Shown in pieces: positions 10,301 to 25,000 of a DNA stretch of 64,000 nt. The stretch comes from Heliopora coerulea. Its lineage: Eukaryota; Cnidaria; Anthozoa; Scleralcyonacea; Helioporidae. Position 1 is the stretch's first letter. Each line of letters opens with the position of its first letter. A model generated the notes under the pieces. It was not told the origin of the DNA and did not search any database. It was given only the letters and a program-made list of their open reading frames with translations. Position numbers and translations under genes: made by a program. The stretch lies in the NCBI GenBank assembly GCA_030142905.1, contig JASJOG010000117.1, forward strand, positions 871,501-935,500. Direction: 5' to 3'.

Positions 10301-13300
10301 ATAACGAGGTTACTGCAAGGGTAACTAGGAAAAGCAACTTTGTTAGGGTGCCTTTGGTCAGGACTGAGTCCGCCAAAAAATCGTTTTATTATCATGGCGC
10401 TGTAATTTTCAGCAATTAGTTTGGCCTTATTATTTTATTATCGAAATTTTTTGTACTACCAATTGTTAGTTTTATTGTAATCTATATTAGTAAAATGATT
10501 TAGATACGTTTTATTCATCGCCAGGACTCCCGTTGATATGAGTGTCTTTAACTCACTGAAGAGGCCACCCTCGTACAAATGAAGGTGGTTATTAATTAAT
10601 TAATTAATTTATACAAATGCTTCCGCACAGGTTCACTTTCGATTTCACATCAGCGCGGGCTGAAATGTCTCAAATAATCGGGAATTTTCCCAATCCCGTT
10701 AGCCGGGCTACAATCAGTCCAAAAGCTCTAAGTAGTGTTTCCGCCATCGACATAAATAGCAGATCTGTCCCTGCCTACAGGTCCTAGCGTTTATGCGAGT
10801 ATCATTTCTAAAGTTGTTAATTCGACAACTGTGTTGGAAAATGCTCATTGATTTTGACGCATAAATGTCTTAACAAAAGATAGCACCGAACCCTTTAGCA
10901 ATCTTTTTTTAAATGGCACACAGTATAAATTCCATAACAATCTGCTTTCATCTTCGCACCGCACTAGTGAACTTGCAACCGAAAGTGTCAAGTTCAAATC
11001 GTAGCCAAAATTAAGCAAAGTCCCTTTTTTACACAGTATACTTCGTAAAGAAGACCAGCACTGTATGCAAATAAATCCTAAATATTCCTTTAAAAGAAAT
11101 GCCGTACCTTGGGTAGTGGTCGTTAATCTCTTGCAAACTTTAACTTCTGCTGACAGACCGACGACAGAACACCGGATCTTGTGCTCTTTAAGAGACTGGA
11201 AAAGACGGAATAATCTGATAGCAGTCATAAATAAAGAACTAAGTTCACAGGACGTGTCGATTAATTTCTTAACAAGTGCTAATAGTATCGAAGTCTTTAC
11301 TTTTCATAACACCAACTGTTGTGGTATTCGTTTCAATTCAAGAAACCATTGGGTGATATGATGCAGCAAAAAGAAAAGTCTAAAGAATTCTTAATTTGAA
11401 TGAGCATCATGGAATAAATTAAACCGCGCACAATGGACGAGAAAATTCTGGGATGGAAAGTTGAGTAAAATAATGTAGCAAAAGTCTTTTATAAAGCCCA
11501 CCCGAGGTTAACCGCGAATATTGGCACTTTCAGGCCTTTCGTAATCGGTGAAATTTGGACACAGAATTGGTGAGCAATCTCCCCCTAATAGACTTCTTAG
11601 CACAGACAGGAAAGCTTTTGGCTAGGTTCCCAGGGTCGTAGGTTCAAAGCACATCTATAGGTTTTTGCATTTTTCGCAACAGGTCGTAATTGGGTGTGAT
11701 AAAGAACTCTCGCTACGTTGCTAGCACTCAAATTTTCAACTACAGTTTCCTCACCAATAAAATCGGTTGTATCTGCCCTTGTTATATTGCTGGGGTTTCG
11801 CTGGAGATAACACTGTCATTGTTTGGATTTTAGTCACGTGGCATTATCTACATCTAAATGTATCCTGCACGGGATACAATTTTAAAATTGTTGCTCGAAC
11901 GGGCTACAACAGCACGTGAACACAATATAGCTTTAGCACGTGATTAAAGCGTGTCGCATGAATTCCGGCGATAAATAGCACAAGGTCCAGCAGCAGATAA
12001 ATGTTTGTTTCATACGAAGACACAATTTTTCCAATCTTCCCACTATGAAATACAGGATCTTAAAGAGGGAAAAGACTCAACAAATACAAAAAAATGCAAC
12101 ACTTTTTGTGTTTTGTATGGAGGTTTCAGCAGAAGAATCGTCAGCGAAAAACTTTGAGAAACAATCGAGGTCGGAGTTATTTCGTTTTCTTCTTTTTTGT
12201 CTCTGTCGCTATTTAAACAAACAGTGCAGGGGTGGCTCCAGACTAGTTCCATGGGTTCCATTGAACCGGTCAAAATTTGATAAAAATAATGTTAATTAAA
12301 AAATTCAAGTAAAGGACATGTAATGCCGTTGCATCATTTGGGTATTTTTATGCTTGAAAAGCCCAATATTATTAAAACTGGAATTATTTTGCCGTTATTT
12401 CTTTGGCAATGTCTTGAACTACGGATTAAATACCGTGCGCAAGAAGCAAACCGAATGCGATCTGATCGTGATCTGCTTAAAATTCTTTTGATTGGTTAGC
12501 CAATTAAGTGGAACCTGTCAAACGTCTCTACTATTGGTTAACCAGAAAGTGAACCGCTCAAACCTCATCATGATTGGTTAGCCAATTAAGTGGAACCTGT
12601 CAAGATCGCTTTCGATTGGCCTTGTAGGTTTTGTGAACCGCTCGTGAACCTGTCAGCCTTTATAAATACTCATGAGAGATGGCGGCATTTCACGCTCGAG
12701 GAAACCCGGTTTGCCGTAAGGAAGACTGTTCGCTATATGACATTGACTTGGTTTACAAAAACATCGCTCGATTTTCTGGTGCGGATAAATTCAAATTTAT
12801 TCAGAACGTCTGGAAACCTGACCGTCTTTTTAATTTTCCTTCGACACTGGAAAGTGGTGGTCGACATCGAAAGTTTAAACCAGATTGGTTAGAACGCAAT
12901 CCTTGGCTGGTTTATTCAAAGTACTTGGACGGCGCTTTTTGTCTACCCTGCGTTTGTTTTGGAATGGAGTTTGGCAAAAACGGTGCGAAGCTCAACCGAC
13001 TGTTTAAATCTCTATTCACGTTCTGGACATCTGCATGCACTAAGTTTCAGATTCATTCGTCTGGGAAGTCGGAAATACACAGTGCGGCTGTGATTGCTAT
13101 GTAGGAGTTCACCAAGATGATGAGAAACCAGGTTGTTCCGATTGATCAGCAGTTAAATGAACAGATGCAAGCTCAGGTGAGAGAAAATCGAGAGAGGATA
13201 AAATCGATCATCAAGACCGTTATTTTTTGTGGCCAAAACAACATCCCCCTTCGAGGAAGAAAAGATGATAGCCCTGACGACGAACGTTTCCAGGGAAACT

Positions 13301-15983
13301 TTCAAGCCCTTCTCGCATTTCGAATTGACGGCGGTGACGAGAAACTGAGAGAACATCTGGAGGATGCGCCACAAAATGCTACGTATCGTTCCAAAACCAT
13401 ACAGAACGAGATTATTGAGACTGTGTGAGGTTATATTTTGTCAAAGATTGTCGCCGAAGTTAATTCGAGTAAAATGTTTTCTATAATGGCCGACGAAGCT
13501 GCTGACGTATCCAACTAGGAAAATCTCTCTCTTGTTCTTCGCTTTGTTGATTTTTCGGGAATCATACGAGAAGAGTTCGTTGGATTTCACCTTTGTGGAG
13601 TAGAAACGATTGGAGAAGCTATTAAAGATCTTATCCTCAATTCGATTACTGGCCTTCGTTTGAGCATGGATGACTGCAGGGGTCAATCGTATGATGGTGC
13701 AGGGAATATGGCTGGCAGGTATGTTGGTGCATGTACATTAATCCAACGTCAATTTCCAAAGGCTGTTTATGTTCATTGCATGAATCATCGCTTGAATCTT
13801 TGTGTTGCTAATTCTTGCACATTACCATTGGTCCGTAATATGATGGGAACTGTCAGAAAGCTTTCTGAATTTTTTACTAATTCGCCAAAACGACAACACC
13901 ACCTGGTTGAGAAGGTAATGGAACTGTTGCCAAACAGCAATCACAGAATTTTGATTGATGTGTGCTGCATTCTTTGGATTGCTCGTCTTGGTGGTCTTGA
14001 CTGGGTGGTTGAACTCCTGCTTCCAATATTTGCTACCTTAGAAGATATCTCTTTGAATAAGGATGGTGATGGTGTTATTGGAGCTGGTAATTGGAATTCT
14101 ACTAGCAGAGATGATGCGCAGGTCTTAACAAACGCTGTTACTTTTGAGTTCATTGTAACATTGGTCATAGTGAAGTATATACTTGGGCTTACAAGACCTG
14201 CAACTGCTAAACTGGAAAGAGAAGAAATGGACATCCTGGCTGCTTAACAAGAAATCTCAACCCTGAAAGGTGCTCTTGAAGAAATGCATGCCCATGTTGA
14301 TTAACACCACAACAGGCTTTATGAGGAGGCTGTCCAACTTTCTGAAAGATTTGGCATCCAACCTTCTAGACCTAGGACTGTTCAGCACCAAATTTATAGA
14401 AGTAACTGCCCATCATCATCTGTTCAGGATTACTACCGAATTAACCTGACTCAAGTCTTCTTGGCACATGCTCTACACCAACAGGAATCATGCTTTCCTA
14501 CTGAAGCTTACCTGTGTTTTAAAGGCTTCTCTTTAGTACCAGCTGTTCTGTTGAAGAATCCTTCAACCTGGAAATCTCATGTTGAAGATTTCTGCCAACA
14601 TTACAACCAAGATGTACCAAATATTGCTGGACTGTCTGCTGAATTAGATCTTTGGGAAAGGTTATGGCATGAGAAGAAAGAAAAAACTGAAGACATTCCT
14701 GCAAAGCTTAGGATGTTGATCCAGCTTGTTTCCCAAATATCTTCACAATTCTTCAAATTCTGGCCACAATTCTTGTCACATCTTGCTCATGTGAAAGATC
14801 AATTTCCTCCCTTCAAAATCTGAAGAGTTATTTGAGGAGCACCATGGGACAAGAACGGTTAAATGGTTTGGCTCTCATGTACACCCACAGAGACATGGAA
14901 ATGAATTTGGAAGATATTATTTACTTATTTGCAACCCAGCATCCCAGACGAATGAGAATGGTAAACATATTATGTTCTGATGATTAACATTTTCCCTGTT
15001 TTTTTCTTAAACCTTCTGTACATTGACACTGCTCTTTTCAGAGCATCTATGGGCTCGTAGGTCAGGAACGTCCCCATGGTTGAGCCTGGTAACATGTTAA
15101 TGGCTAATACCTGACCAATTATTTTTTTATTATTTTTCATAATATGAAAAACAGAATAAAAATAAATTTTGCTCTACAAGTTGATAATGTGTTATGTTTT
15201 GAGGAACCTTTTGTGGCTTTTTGCAAGGAATGCCAGTTGTACATAAAGTTGCCCCCATAATGCTGGAGATGGCATCTCAGAGACTTCAGGTTTCAAAATT
15301 TCCTGCGGGAGCATGCCCCCAGACCCCCTAGAAGAATTTACCATTTGGTGCTTGGAACCTGTCATGATAAAGCCTGAATCCACCTCTGCAGTGTCTTGTC
15401 TCTCCGCAAACAATAAGTTTTGTTTTCCCTTGACCCTGACGGGAAAAGAAAACTGGCTGTTTCCCGAGGGACCAGACATTAAGTGTATAACGTTAACCTA
15501 AATATCCTGACATACAACACAAATGAACATACATTGCAAGGCTGAAGGAATAAGAAAAGTGCACCAACTCGGTAGATAAGCCTCTTAGCAGGCCTAGATT
15601 CAACCAGGCCATTTTTACCTGAGGACGCCATCTTAAAATTTTAAATTTGTTCCTGGAATCACAGCCAATTCAGTGAACATTTTAGGAAAATTCAATTTAT
15701 AAAATACCTCAAAAGTTTCAATGATGTTCCCAGGGTCACAAGTCGTCAAGCTTCCAATTATGGTGACAATTTCTCGACTAGCATGACCAGGAAGATGTCT
15801 AATAGTAAAACCAGCAAACGTGACTGAAAACGGGCTCATTACGAGTACGACCTCCTACAGGGTTCCGAGACGATATTTTACATAGACAAAAGACAGAGTA
15901 ATTGTTTGTCTGGGTACGTGCTGTCCGATATATCGGACACTAAGAACAAAAAAAACCAAATGAATGAACAAAATGAAAAAGAA

Positions 15984-16018
<35 letters not shown>

Positions 16019-16025
16019 GAAAGAG

Positions 16026-16066
<41 letters not shown>

Positions 16067-19000
16067 AAACATAAAGAAAAGTATGAGTTAAAGGGTTACC
16101 GGTTAGGGCCCTGCACACAGAATAGTTCAAGAAAAAAAAATTGAGGCAGAAATATTGAGACGGGTGCTGGATACTTTAAGGTTACGGGAAGCGACATATA
16201 TCCAGATAAGAGAAAAATTCCTGTTAGATATAAGGCTGAGTGTCACCAAAATAACAATAATATCGAAACTACTTACAATAACAACCATAAACAACAGTAA
16301 TAATAATAATGGTGTTGTAGACTTAAAACAACAACAACAACAATAGTAACCTTTGTTTGACAAGGTTATGTTTGGACACAGGCTACGTTTTTCTATCAAA
16401 CATTGTATTCTTCCAAACGGACCTTAATTTTCGTAAAGTAAAAGTATGTTCAGTACGAACAATATAAGAACACGCATAAAGATAAAGCATAAGATAAAAA
16501 TTACAGTAACAATCACACATAATTATATATTTGCAAGAACAAGAAATTTGTTCTAGATGTTTCACTTAACAATTCAAATTGGTAAATAAATGCTTGATTT
16601 GGCATTTGAAAGATGGCCCAGCAAAATTAATTATAAGATTGAGCTCTAAAGATAGTTGTTTTGAGAAAAAATTTGAATAAGATGTAGGTGGAAAATGTAA
16701 TTCGACACAGTTTTCCAATAGATCGGGGAGTGAAGGTTAAAGAGTTAACAAGCCGAAAGCTCGCTACTTCAACAATGTAGGAAGGCTTTCCACAAACATT
16801 AGACATGAAATAACGATCAAGTAAACTTTACAAGACCTAGTTTTATCAGAATTTGTAATTGACGAACGCTTGCACATTGTTGCAAAAGTAACAACTAGTA
16901 TATTTCCCATGAAAGGGCAAAAACAGTGAAGATAGAATATTGATTGCATGCTTACTTCTGCCAAAACCAGTGCAATTATCAAATGTTAAACATCGATAAA
17001 AGGCCAGTTTAAGCCGGGTTGGTTCGAGTTACCTCAAGGATTGCTTGGCGGTCTCCAAGGCGTTTTGTAACGAGGGTTCACCTTGGCATATGTTCGGAGT
17101 TTCTTTTTGCCCAAGAGCAGTTACATGGAGTCTTGGATTTCCTACGAGGAAAGAAATGAGAGTAAATAACCGTCCCTATCAAATTCCATCCGTAAAAAAA
17201 TGGCGTTTTTTATGAGAATTAGAAAAGGAGAATTTTTGAATTTAAGAGCTGCTAAAACTTTTTGAGAAATCCGTGGTTGTAAATGATAAATTTAAACACG
17301 AGTGTTCTCAGGTTGTCCAGTGTTTGTCAACCATTTTAATTGCAGTCACTGGGGATATCTTTACGTACGCCATGAGTGTGAATGATACGCCGGCAGTGAC
17401 CTTTGATCAGTGTGGTATCGCCAGGGAACAGTGAACCAAGCCATTTGAACCGCAAAACTAATACCTTTTCACAAGACATTTTGACGACTGTAATAAGTTG
17501 GAAGAGTTTACGCATTGTTTTCACTCTAAAAAGCATTTCAGCTGTTTGAACGTACGAAAACAATGTCTAATTACTTAAGATAAACCTCATTAGCCTTATA
17601 TATGAGTGACTAAAAACTGTTATGAATAATTGATAACAGTGAAAAGTATTTTGGATTTAGTGATATTACATCGAGCATTTATCAGGGTACTTCAGTACAA
17701 CGTGTATGGAAGTAGTAGACCATCTATAGTGACAATGACACCGAAAAAACAAAACAAAAACATTTGACTCAATTTAAGTCGAAAAGAATCGATAGAGGGA
17801 ATGTCTTATTTCAGTCTGTTGCAAAAGAGTAATAAATAACTAGAGCTTTCTACGTCAATTTAAAATGAGTCTTCATTCACAATCTGGTTGAAAAAAAAGG
17901 CCCTCGACCAATACCATTAATACCACGACGCGCTCCTCGGGATGACACCTCATCAAACATAGGAAAATTTGTCAAATTTTATAAATTTTGCATTATGTAC
18001 ATACATTTAGATAACTTTTGTGAAACTTTTACGAAGAATTTAGTTTCGTAATTTTTCAAGATGGTTACGAACAATTCCACCATTTGTGACCTCAACCCAA
18101 AGCAACAGAAGATTCGTTTAAAAGACAGTCTGAATTGGAACGAAACGCTCAATCTTAAAATTCCTATGTTAAAAGTTTACGGCGATATTATTACTAAATT
18201 AAAAGAATTTGATGCAGGTGTGAGCTTTTTCCGAATCATAATTTCACACGGGAAAAACCTTTACAGGAATAACAAGTCCTGGTTTAATGTCGAAATGGTA
18301 ACCAATCTTTATTCTATTCGAAATAGCGGCAAAGTTTACTACGATATCTTCGTCCGGCGCCTGCATTTCTCGTTTGATGAATAATGCTTCAACTTTGCTC
18401 ATATTCTCATGGTTAACAAACGTAAGAATACCTTACGGGAATACAAACAACTCACCGCTTAATTCGGTTAACTTTTCAGCCCTTTTATTGTTGGTTGTAA
18501 TGAGCCCAAGCTAAACATGAAGAGACTCTACCATCAGTTTTTCAACAATAAAATTCATAAACCAAAACTGAAAATTTATTACCTGCGATATAGGATTTTG
18601 ATCAAAATATTCAACTATGAAGTTTTGTAGCAGCTATAAAAAAAGACAATTAATGAATATAAACAAGGGGTGAACATTCAACAAAGATTACGTGAAGATG
18701 AATTACTCCCATTATGTTTCATGACACCAAAAGATGGAGATCTACTATACCCTTTCAATTTTAAAACTACTAATCCGCCAAATTTTGGTTTAGCACAAAA
18801 ACTCCGAAATGCCAAGTTCCTTCAAAAAATACCGGATCACTTGATCCTGAAAAATCGGAATTATTGAGCAAAAAGTACGGCAGGGTTCTTCTTTCTATAT
18901 CACAGTAAAATTAAAGGACCTTACAGGTATGTGGGACTTTTTTTAACGAACCTGAACGTAGGGGGAAAGTTGTCTTATTTCCCATTATAACCGACAGAAA

Positions 19001-22000
19001 TCCGTTCAGCATTTCTCAAAGATACGGTAAAAAAATATTTATTTTACTCATTTTCACAATTAAAATTGAATTACTATGGGTTCACAGAGCAATATCTACA
19101 ATTTTTGAACAGTTATCCAGCAGAAACTGTAACTGAAAATTCAAGGATATATCAAGCACCTTCACAAAAAATATCAGTTTTTCAAGGAATTTCAGGCCTT
19201 AACAAAAATCCTCAAAATTCAAGGAATGAAAGGATTTCAAACTGGCACACGAACCACGATACGACCATTTTCACGTCCAGGATAAGGTGTGTCTACGACA
19301 AAGAACAGCTATTATCACACATTCAAATTGTTTCTTATTGGTCGATATACACCAGTTTATTCTCAAAATCCGGAAGCCGTGACATCATTTCCGCCGAATC
19401 TCGTGAATTATTCGACGGAGCTGTCAAAAAAAAAAAATTATTGGACGCTGATGACGTAACTACATCAAGGCCGCAAAAATTACAAAACAGCAAAAATGGC
19501 CTGCGGGGGTTTGGAAACTTAAACGCACGAGTTTTTAATGCAAATCTTTTCTTGCATCCCTCGCTGGTTTGAACGTATAATAAAACAATTATTGGATTCG
19601 GCTTATGCATAAAAGCAAGAATCATCCAGACCTCGGCCAATGTTATCCGCCTCAGCATTCGGCTGCGGCAGATAACATTGACCTCGGTCTGGATAATTCT
19701 TGGTATCATGCTCAGCCTCATCCAATAATTGTTTAAAATCCTTATTCAATGACAACCCCGTCTTGTGTAAATTGCGCGGTTCATTAACGCTTTTCTATTC
19801 GAGACGTCTCCCTTCCACAGGTAAAATTGTCTGGCGTTAGCCAGAGTAAAATTAAAAAGTCGGGTACGGACCGGAGAGAGTTAAGGAGTATAAAAACATT
19901 TCACAAGTGCATTTTGCGGGGCATGTATGTAAGGCGAATCCCATCAAAGCCGTGTCTTTTCTCTTTTAAAAATAACCGCATCTCATCTCTCCAGTAAATC
20001 CCCTACTTCAGGATAAGAGCAGGCTATTTGACGCAAGAAGCACACCAAGCGTCTGCCGAGTTAGACATTAATAGACTTAACCAAACTATGACGTTTTGAC
20101 GTTTCGTGGAGATCGAAAAAACATCTAATATTACGCTCGAGATTTTCATCCTTCAAAAATTATCAACATAACAGTTAGCAGTCGAGTGTAGATGCCATGT
20201 TCTATAACTAATCAGTTATCTCAAACTAGTTGATCTAAACTGCTTATTCTGGGTCTCCTGACTAGAATATAAGCTTTACGACAGTTCATTTTCAGTGGCT
20301 GGGCAGACAATGTTAACAGAATCGGAAAATTTAGGTGAGCGGGACGTTCACTTCGCGCTACTCGCTCAAACTCCCCGTCTTGTGACCCTCTCTCCCAATC
20401 CCTAATTTGGAACGTTCGTATCATCTACAACTTGATGATCCTCGTACGTGGTCTAACGCCATAAAAACTAGCTCATTAATATTAGAAAAACTAATTCAGT
20501 CCCATAATCAGATGTAGTTCAGTAGTTAACAGTTAGAATTAATACTCATTCCCACAATAAAAGTCAATTAAGGAGTATTTGATATAAAAAGATATAAAAT
20601 TGAGTATTATGCACCATACGGCTTTTACGCAAGCTTTGTTAGTATATAATAAAGACCTGTTTAAAGCCTGACTCTGTTGTGAAGTATGTACTTTTGAAAA
20701 CTAGCTCAAAATGGTTCTTCACCTTTATTGAACAAATCAACCTGGACGGTTTAAGATCTGCTTCGGCCATCGCCTTTGACGTGTCCAAAATAATGTACAA
20801 ATGGCGCATCTGAAAAGAACAACTCAAAAATAAAATTAACCTGATCAAATGTTTCCCTATAAAATATGGCACTTGCAAGCATTCGAACTAAATAGTGCCC
20901 TCTGGTGCAGCAATCAATTTTTTGGATTACATCATCTGAATAAACGTCAACCAACTGTAAATATCGCGGAAACACACAGTTTAAAACTTTCATGGCAGGA
21001 TTTCTCGGCATGACGAGCAAAATGGTCTGGCAATCAGGCAGAACAGAATAATACAGTACAGATTCGGACATGAAAGGGTTAATTCCAATGGTTGATTGGT
21101 TGAACACTTTTCCAGCAAGACGCCTTCGCACGACAACTAAATGGTGATCAGGCTGCCAGGCTGGATATTACAATAACGAGTACCCTATGATAGCCACTAC
21201 CCAGTACCCAATACCCAATACCCAGAAACTGATCAGAATGAACAGTCTGGTGGGGAAAAAATGTGTACCCGGAAATAAGCAAGCGATTGTTCGACAAACC
21301 CAAAGTAGCTGGGAAATGGTTTAAATCACTTACAAAACAAAGACAAATAACCTAACCATACAAACCGAAACCAGATTCTAATATAAAGGCGAATGACTAA
21401 ATGGTATCTTTAACATAAACTACTCTTTGGATATCATTCCATAATATTCAAGTAACATCCTAAGAGCGTTATAACGATATTGTACTAATCCGTACGGGAA
21501 AATGCAGTCTTGAATGGCAACAAAACTTGGTAGTACGGGCCGTTCCCACCTACGAACGTGATCGATCTCCAATAAATCCACGCAAATTACATAACTAGTG
21601 TGCAAACACACTGATCCATTATCAATCTAGTTCAGTCCTTTGGCACGAAGTGATCTCGGATCGATTCGAGGTCGATTTAAATAAGTGTCTGGTGTTAACG
21701 TAAATTTGGCCCATTTTTAGTTTATTTGAACCATTGGAGCTAAGTTTGTCATGAATCTATACGAACAGAAGCAAAACGTGATCCGACAAATTAACTTTCA
21801 CTAATTAGTTGAGTAACTAGTTAACTAATCTTTTAAACCTTTCATACACTCCGTTTGAGAACATAATACAGTGGAACCCCTTTTGTTGGACACCCTTATT
21901 AAGCGGACACCTTAATTAAGCAGTCATTTATTTTACGTTCCGGCCATTTCTTTAATAAAACTTATAGCCATAACCCCTTTTGGGTGGACACCTTTGTAAA

Positions 22001-25000
22001 GCGGAAGCGGACACCTATCTTGGATACCAGCGAATAAAATAACCTCTCTTCAGCGGACAGTTCAAAATCGAGATGGCCGAGCGTTCAGCTGAGTTTCCCG
22101 ACTATAATTGGCTTGAACAAAATTCCAACGCCCTTCTAAACCTTTCTCACATTTTGAGGGACTTTCGACTACGCCAGCCGCGTATTGATTCTTTCTGTAA
22201 GTGACTACACTTTCCATCATATTTTCAGTTAAGGTTTTTCTATGCATAAAGGAATCTACGAACTTACTGTAGATCGATGCTGTATTACATTTAGATACTT
22301 GTTTTACGATGAAACCAAACTACCTACTTAAATAAAACAAACCTTGTCACCACATGCATAACCCCTACAGTGTCGAATAAGTTGGATATGGACTGGAAAG
22401 GGTTAAGCAGACACCTAGACAAGGTCCCATAAGTGTCCGTTTAATAGGGGTTTGACTGTAGCTTATACATTTGCCATAAAATACAAACCATGCCAAGGCG
22501 GACATTTCCAGTTTGCGCGAGAAGCCTAGAATGTTGATATCCAAAAAAAAAAGAATCAATTTATCACTGATAAATAAACACCCATGGGCGTTGGTCAACT
22601 CACTGATGGAAGGGATACAAATTAAAATCGAAACAAGTTTAAGTAATATTTTCGTTCATTAAAATTTGTTCAAACTTTCTGATATTAATAACAACTCGAG
22701 TTATTGTACAAAACAGAAAAACTGTGCTAAAATGATTTTATCCTCACAAAGAGGTTTTTGGGGGACAATTTTCCAGTCCCCACCTTTTCAAAAGCTAAAC
22801 TTATTAGACAGTACTTGATTGCTAAAAATTCAGCAGGAAAAAATGTCATTTAGCACGTACGTACGCTACTTCCCTTGATCGAACAAGGTCTTCAATCATA
22901 GCACTGTTGATATTTTGGAACCTGCTGTCCCGGATTGCTTGAACGATAACTTCAAAATCAACTATAACGGACCATCTTTTGATACTTGGTTAGATTTTTA
23001 CTTATCAGTTGCGTTCCAAGCTTCATTTTTACTTTTTAGGGTTGGGAGGCAAGGTAAAGCGTTTCGGAAGGACGATTTACCCCTATCCGCTCAGTGAATA
23101 AAATCCTGGAGTAATCATCAGTCTGATCTAGACCCAGATATAGAACAGTTTCTCCAGTATACAACAAGCTCCACCTTTTAAAATCAAATTATTTGGTTGA
23201 GTCCGTTTAATGAGCTCAACAACATTCATTTAGCTCTTCCCTGCCCAGAGTTCTTCTCCCGGCGAGTAAAATCATTTGCCATAAGATCAAGTGAAATTAG
23301 GTTAAACCGATCCTGAGAAAAAGGAGTAAACTTATATCCAGGGATTTTCTCGGAAAAAAATTGACTTTGGGTTCTGGCGAGTCAACACCAGGCCACAGAA
23401 TAAGAAATAACCAGAAGGGTCACTCGCGTCGGAACCTCAGAAGTTTTCGTCCACACTTTTTCGAAACCGTCCCCAGACCATTCGTTCCGCCAAAACTCTC
23501 GCAGCCAGTAAACCGCAGCCAGCACAACAAGGATTTAATCTACGAAATGCGGTGTTGCCTCAGTAAAATGGCTATAGTTTGAAAAGTATTTGATTGATTT
23601 TCATTCTACGAAGACTGGTTGAAGAAGGAAGGTAAGTGATAATATTTCTGTTAACTATAAATTATAAAAAGATTCCCAACTGTTAAATTTAGACGTATAT
23701 CTCCTGCAATGAGTATGCCATTCGAGAGGCCCACACAATCAATATAGTTTCTTTTCTTTGTCTGATAAATTATTTTTCTGTCAGCTTAATCTAAGGCTTG
23801 GATATTGAAGTCTGTGCGCTAGTATAAGGTTCAGTAATCAACAATCAAGTTCCTGAAGTAATATTAAGCGTCTTTGAGACAAATTAATGTCACAACAAAT
23901 AACGATCATACAGAGTCACACATTACCCTGGTATAGTCACAGCTATGCAGCAACAGGCATTTCTTATGTAATGTATGAAATAACTTCGATTTGCGTTAGA
24001 CTTAAAACTATGGGTTGATTTGTTTATAACGTTCATTATTGTTCCTTGCTGTGGAAACTAATACTTCTCGATACGTATAAATAATACTATACGTCTAAAT
24101 TTAACAGTTGGGAATCTTTTTATAACTTATAGTTACCAGAAAAACTATCACTTACCTTTCCTCTTCAGCCAGTCTTCGCAGAATGAAAATCGGTCAAATA
24201 ACTTTTCAAGATATAGCCATTTTACTGAGCCAACACCGCATTTCGTAATATAAAATCCTTGTTGAGCTGGCTGCGGTTTACTGGCTGCAACGACTTTGCT
24301 GAGCGAAGAGTATGAGAACGGCTCCAAAAAAGTGAGGACACCTTGAGTGACCCTTCTGGTTACTTCTTATTCTGTGACCGGGCTGCACTTTGGAGTGGGG
24401 CCTGTGTTTTAGGTTCACAGGTGGTACAGAGACGCAACATTCTTCCCCTCACTATCATCTTTGAAATTTCTCGCTGATTTACATCATCTATAATCCATTG
24501 TTTTTCTGTAGATTACTTAAATTGTAGAAGAAACCTCAGTAGTCAGGTGAAATCTTCATTTAACCGGGAAAACAAGTCTGTTTTCATGAGGCTATGCGTT
24601 CGCATAGATAACATCGGGCACACCACCGACTAAAAAGGCTTTAGGGATATCTTTGAGATGGGTTTAACACTTTTCTATCCAGCGCTCTTCCCTTGGTGAG
24701 GAAAATCATCTGGCATTTGGGCGGTAAAGTAACAAAAGGTCTTGATAGACAGGAAGGAGTTAATCTGTTCACCTCGCCATCCAAATATATTTTTCCGTTT
24801 CCTAGTCACATTTTCTTTTTCTGCAAAATCCTAATTCACCGACTCAACAAAATCACTAGCAACTGCTTATATTTTCTTACGAAGCAGACTAGTTCAGTAA
24901 TTACATCTACACTGAAACTGAATTCGCAAAAGCTTATTGCCTTTAGCAGTAACCCTGCTGCCATTCCAAAAAATCTGCACATTGATAATTTTCCCCCTTT

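Noticed and set aside
18061..18384. 107-codon plus-strand ORF as a gene
   Set aside because: No recognisable domain or splice context; it lies in intron 6 of GTF2H2, on the opposite strand and about 70 bp from exon 6.
19066..19572. 168-codon plus-strand ORF as a gene
   Set aside because: Low-complexity, no family resemblance, lies in GTF2H2 intron 4 beside a palindromic MITE.
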